The position numbers were made by a program, and so were the translations under genes. A DNA stretch of 64,000 bases, taken from the NCBI GenBank assembly GCA_013397845.1, contig VZTG01008661.1:615374-679373 (forward strand). Reading direction: 5' to 3'. Below, piece after piece: positions 59,554 through 64,000 of this stretch. The notes beneath the pieces are model-generated. The model did not search any database. It saw nothing but the letters and a program-made list of their open reading frames with translations, and was not told the origin of the DNA. The stretch comes from Melanocharis versteri. Taxonomy: Eukaryota; Chordata; Aves; Passeriformes; Melanocharitidae. The number at the start of each line of letters is the position of its first letter. The first letter of the stretch is position 1.

Positions 59554-60729
59554 AAAGCTCGTGTTGCCACTTCTAAAGAAACCTTTTTGCTTGCTGTAAA
59601 TCAGAAGGCCTTTCCTGCAGAATGGACTTTGTATTGGAGCACAAGTTAAACCCTTTGCAATTTTCCTTTCAAAAAGCACTTAATTGTGTCACTAAAATGA
59701 AATAGAGGAATTTTATAAAAAAAATGGCCCTAGTTCTGTGTTGTGAAATTTTTTACTCTCTGATACCACATCTGACACTCTGAGCATATCAGTGCAAGGA
59801 CCTCCTTGCAAATCATGTAGGTTACTCCTCATGTAACTCATTGATGTGCTTCTGAAATATGAGAAGAAAGAACTGCAGGTTGATGTTTGCTGTGCAAGGA
59901 TTATTACTCTTTGAAAAGAAAAAATATTACTTTTTGAAATGCAGGTGAGTGGCATTGTGGGAAGGTGTAACACTGAACAGTTGAAAATAAAAATTAGGGA
60001 GAGTTCCAGAACTAACCAGTGCAACAGCAAAGACACCAGCCAGCAGCCTCTCTCCAGCTATGCTGTTCAAACATGTCTGCAGCTTAACGAGCCTTTTACC
60101 CCTTGTAACTTTACCATTCCATGAAAAATGACTCACAGATGAAATTCATCAGTTTGACATGGAAGGATGCCATTTATGGGCAGAAAATATATATGTTTTT
60201 AAATCTGGGGACAAATTTTTCTATTACTTTTGCAATTGCAACTTGCTACTTTGAAGCTGTGGTGCCCATGGCTTCCGTAAACCAGTAAGGTTCATTGATT
60301 TCAAGTCATTAATTATTTCCTCAAAAGTTTTTAACGAGATTAAAATTGTGCCTGTGAAATGCAGAGCCATGTCCTCACACCCAGCTTTAGTCGCCTGGAC
60401 TTTCTCATTCATGGCTCATGGTGGGAGACCTTACTTAGCTTTAGTATCCACCCTGTTGGCTGTTGGTGGAGTCTGAGTGAGTGGACAGCCTGTCCCTTTT
60501 CTACATGGACAGGGTGTGATGAGAGGGATCCCTCGTACTATGAGCAGAAAACAAATGGATCGAGGAGGGAAAATACTGAAAGCTGTACTCTGCTTTAAAT
60601 GAGGAACAACGCCATTCCAACGTGAAGAGTGGGTCTAATCCACCATCTTTTTTCTTTATAAATGGAAATGGTGGTTTTCTGCCTTCCCTTTTCTTTGCCA
60701 TGGGCATATGCAAGAAGCTTTGATGATTA
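59554..60729. other. Non-coding stretch, nothing recognised
   Basis: No gene or repeat is recognised. Frames of up to 107 codons on both strands (59713-60036 minus) lack recognisable domains. Confidence 0.5.
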
Positions 60730-61090
60730 ACTAAAGTACTCTTAACGGTTTACTTTTCATTAGAACCCCTTCATCTCTTAATTATTCATTTTAACTAGCT
60801 TCTGTCTACTTTTTTATGTAGTTCCTCATGTTATTTATATTTTAAAGACCCTTTATTAGGCTTTTTGCACACGGTGTATGAGACTTTATATCCTTGCTTA
60901 ACCAAACTGGCCTTTGTTGCCCTTTTCTGTGTTTAGATTATAACCAGGATGAATTTCACTTGTGGTCTCTCCAGCTGTTTTTTAAGTAGTTCCCACTTTT
61001 CTGCAGCAGATTTCCTTCACATTAGAAGATTCCAATCCAAATTCCATAGGGTATTTTGCCTTCCCTTTAAATCAGCTTCCCTTCATGTTT
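60730..61090. other. Possible ancient LINE-like remnant
   Basis: The text 'gagactttatatccttgctt', 'aaccaaactggcctttgttg', 'gctgttttttaagtagttcc' and 'cacttttctgcagcag' has the phrasing of an ancient CR1/L2-like interspersed repeat. I could not place it confidently on any consensus. Confidence 0.3.
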
Positions 61091-61486
61091 CTCTTCCACG
61101 GGCCCTAGCTCATATGAATCCTACAAATGCAGTGTTATAATTAGAACTATGTGAACACAGTACTTCCATTTCTCAGAGGTTCCTGCAAACATTTGCTTTG
61201 GGTTTCATCCATATGAGCTCCCATTCCTTGGTAATTTTGACTTTGAATTTCAGATGCGAATGAACCAAACATCATTGAGGTCAAGCTCAGCTCCAGCGAA
61301 TCAATGTTATGAAACCCTGAAAAAACCCCAACAAAACAACCCCCCAAAAAAACCCATGAAATTTTTCATTCTTTGGGGTAGAATCCACAGAGCTTAAATG
61401 TTGACATCACTAGTTACTTGCCCATACTGAAACTTTAAACCTAGAAAATCAGTGCTTAACTTCACAGATATAAACAGTGAAGAGGT
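61091..61486. other. Non-coding stretch, nothing recognised
   Basis: No gene or repeat is recognised. A short C/A-rich patch lies at 61320-61360. Confidence 0.5.
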
Positions 61487-61546
61487 TATATATATATAAT
61501 ATTTATATCATATAAGTAATAATATTTATATTACATATATAAATAG
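61487..61546. repeat. (TA)n AT-rich simple repeat
   Basis: Sixty bases composed almost only of A and T, with a TATATATA core and imperfect ATATTTATAT repeats. Confidence 0.9.
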
Positions 61547-62267
61547 TGAACCCCTATCCTACAGGTGTTCATGGCTCGTTTTTTCAGCCTGGAGCACAGT
61601 ACCTGGGCGCACCTTCCTGTCTCGACAGGCTGGGTGAGAGCTCCCTCTCCTGTTTCCATCTAGATCAGGCTGTGCCCTAGTGACCTCCACGTCTGGCCAG
61701 ATGTATTTTCCTGGTATCAGACCATCTCAGTGCGCTTGTTTTCAGGTTAAATCTGGGGCAGCCTCGGGTTACCTTCCTTTCACAACAAGAAACTATTCCA
61801 CTCTCTCATTTTGGTATTGTTTTTATTTCTGTCTCCAATTAAATAGTAAACTCTGTTCAATGAGACAACCCAAATTGCCTAACACCAAACCGGGCAGTAT
61901 TTCTTGAAAAGGTGTTTCAGTGTAGAATAGGAACATTGGAAGATCTTATTTTCCCATTTTATTTAGGTGCTTCTTTTTTTTTTCAAAAGCAATGACCTAA
62001 AAAAAAACACCAAAGGAAGATAAATTCAAACTTTTAATTAATTTACTTATTTATTATTTTATACCTCTTTGTAGGATGAAAGAATGAAAAACAGACATAT
62101 GAAGTGAGGAGAATGAGAATGTTTGCACTGAAATTACTAAAAAGTTGTGCAATGCTCTGTCTTAAGAGAGGTGGTCATTTTGCCATGGTCTTTCACTTAA
62201 AGTTACATGTGCTTTGAAATTCAAACTTGTCAAAATTGAGTTAAAATATGTTAATGCTTTTTCCACT
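61547..62267. other. Non-coding stretch, nothing recognised
   Basis: No gene or repeat is recognised. It contains T and A runs near 61970-62010. Confidence 0.5.
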
Positions 62268-62318
62268 ATTCCTTGAATCTATTCCTTGGATCTATTCCCA
62301 AATCTACCCCTTGAATCA
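62268..62318. repeat. Degenerate 13-bp minisatellite, four units
   Basis: attccttgaatct (62268-62280) and attccttggatct (62281-62293) are followed by a 12-bp diverged unit (62294-62305) and a 13-bp unit accccttgaatca (62306-62318). It decays from left to right. Confidence 0.85.
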
Positions 62319-63309
62319 CTGAAACTGTGCTCTTTTTTTGTGAAGCATCCCAGCCATAAGGGAAACAAAAATTGTTCCATTAATCTTACAATTATCAGTC
62401 TCTTATTCTTACTGTGTGGACAAGCCTACAGATGGAATGTCATCTCCTCACTCCTGAGTTTGGCAATTGCTGTGAGTTACTGCCCAGGCACCCAACATAG
62501 TTTGTGGTCACTGTGTGTTGGATCTGGAACTGCTTAAAAAGGTTGGAATCGACTTAAAGCTTCATGTTGGTTGCTTTAGGAAGAGGGTAGCAAAAGGGCA
62601 GGAGAGCTTTAATTTATCTAGTGAGTATTGTTGACATTTTTTGTGTTAACAACGTTAGGAAGTTGCTGACAGTTTGTTTTCTTTATTTTTTCTTGTTTTG
62701 CTTAGAATTCTTCTATGGGAATGGAGTTTTTCATGCAGAATGAAAGCAAATTGCAAGTCACAACAGAGTATAAGAGAAGGTGGAATTTTCCTTTCCAGAC
62801 GTGGCATTTGCTGGAAACCATAAAAATGAAATAACAAATTACAGAATGGAGATAATAGCATTTTAGAAAGCCACATTAAATTAGAACAGTTGAAGGCAAA
62901 TTCTTTGCAGCCGCTAACGCCAAATTATGGATAGAAAGCCAAGAGGATTCTTAAAGATCTCTTTCTTAATTAATTTAACATTTTCCTTGTTGGCCTGCAG
63001 ATCTGCCAGTGTGAATAGCGTGTCTTCCCCATGGGCTGCAGCTGTCTGGTTTGTTCAGCCCTGGAAGCCGCGGGACGGTTTTCCTGCCTGGGACAGGTTG
63101 GGATGGGAGGGAGGCAGGGGCGGTGGGAGCCCACTGGAGGGCAACCGAGCTCCGTCTGTGTGACCCCCGCTTCTGCCTGACCCTTTGGAGAGAGTTTTGA
63201 TCTGAACTCTAATAACAGTTTACATTTCCACGTCCGTATTAGATCTGGAGTTTCATAAAGCCAGGCCAGCACTATATGTTTTTGCTCTCTCAAATATTAC
63301 ATCGTCTAT
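62319..63309. other. Non-coding stretch, nothing firmly recognised
   Basis: No gene is recognised. 63000-63180 is GC-richer with open frames on both strands (78 plus, 107 minus), as expected from composition. Confidence 0.5.
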
Positions 63310-63510
63310 TTATACTGTGTGTTTTTGTAGCCCATGATGTAATATGACAAAATTTCAGCCATGTGCATCACACATGCAAGCCCGATCGCAGCTGGGTTGT
63401 GTAGCATGGCTGAGGTAATGTCAAGAAATTTCATATTATATTTAAAATGACACCTGTAAAAATAATCTTCAATTTGTAATTTAAATACTGTAATACTCAA
63501 TTATGTGAAC
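63310..63510. promoter_or_regulatory. Candidate conserved non-coding element
   Basis: Complex AT-rich sequence with no repeat identity ('gcccatgatgtaatatgaca', 'catcacacatgcaagcccga', 'cagctgggttgtgtagcatg'). It has TAATA/TTAAATA cores and one CpG (gatcgcagctg) that includes an E-box CAGCTG. The texture resembles conserved elements. No alignment was possible. Confidence 0.2.
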
Positions 63511-64000
63511 TGACAGGAAGTGTCCCAGTGGTTTTGGAAAATAACATTCTTTTATCCATCGAACCTTTGATGCATTTTTGAACAGCCTTAATGGAAGTTC
63601 AGATCATGACCTTCTGCTTTGAGAGAACACAGTCAAGGAGGAAAAAGATCTCCTGCAGCAAGGTGAAGTCTTCTCTCTGCATATATTTTTGCTTTCTTGG
63701 AATGAAATGTCAGCTGTGCTCATTTATCATTATCCTAGCTCAAGGAGAGCTCAAAACTGTAAATCTAGCCTAATTTCTAGTTGTGTGCCTTGCTTACTGC
63801 AGCACATGCATGTCATCTGTAAATATATATCCTGCTTTATTCCTAATGAGAGGCTTCGAAGGTTTTCCTGCAGTCGGCCTCAGTAGCAATCAGAGTCTAT
63901 TAATGTGGGAGTGAGGTTTGTGACTTGGCCATTGAAAAAGCTCAGGAGTCTTCCAGATGCAGCAATAAGTTTTGGAAATCTACTGAGCTGCTTCTTAAGT
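63511..64000. other. Non-coding stretch to window end
   Basis: No gene or repeat is recognised. Confidence 0.5.

Noticed and set aside
1..64000. tRNA, rRNA, CRISPR arrays, bacterial operons
   Set aside because: No tRNA B-box-like block in a foldable context, no regularly spaced direct repeats, no ribosomal sequence and no dense ORF layout were seen by eye.

Overview
This window looks like bird nuclear DNA. It is AT-rich and has no recognisable multi-exon gene, rRNA, tRNA or CRISPR array. Its interspersed repeats are almost all CR1-type LINE fragments plus one retroviral solo LTR. I saw no L1, Alu, B1 or bacterial signatures. The youngest CR1 copies (47087-48245, 52021-52364, 59345-59553) carry the familiar avian CR1 3' end, and many older copies belong to lineages shared with turtles and crocodilians. 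The exact species and locus cannot be told from the sequence alone.

Layout. 1-5500: mostly featureless, with a small CpG-enriched patch near 1.35-1.52 kb and an exon-like segment at 2.27-2.36 kb. 5.5-19.3 kb: a run of minus-strand CR1 relics (5.5, 7.55, 11.5, 12.6, 15.7-17.25 and 18.7 kb) and an ORF-dense block at 8.0-9.15 kb. 19.3-25 kb: slightly GC-richer sequence open in several frames but without a recognisable protein, then two old MITE-like amniote repeats (22.2 and 22.9 kb). 25-35 kb: AT-rich, repeat-poor sequence that may hold regulatory elements. 35.2-36.6 kb: a plus-strand ancient CR1/L3-like ORF2 fossil containing a 33-bp tandem duplication. 38-48.2 kb: further CR1 copies, including the longest young copy (about 1.16 kb). 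50-51.4 kb: the longest open frame (242 codons, minus strand), lying 223 bp downstream of a CpG-rich solo LTR on the same strand. 52-64 kb: two young CR1 copies, old repeats, small tandem repeats and AT-rich sequence.

Biology. No genes can be shown to work together here. The best reading is an intergenic or intronic tract. Of about 14 orientable retroelement insertions, 12 point to the minus strand. That would fit an intron of a plus-strand gene, where antisense insertions are better tolerated, but this is inference. I do not see a convincing new biological system. The items most worth checking are the LTR plus 242-codon open frame pair, the orientation bias, the ORF-dense block at 8-9 kb, and several AT-rich blocks that resemble conserved non-coding elements.
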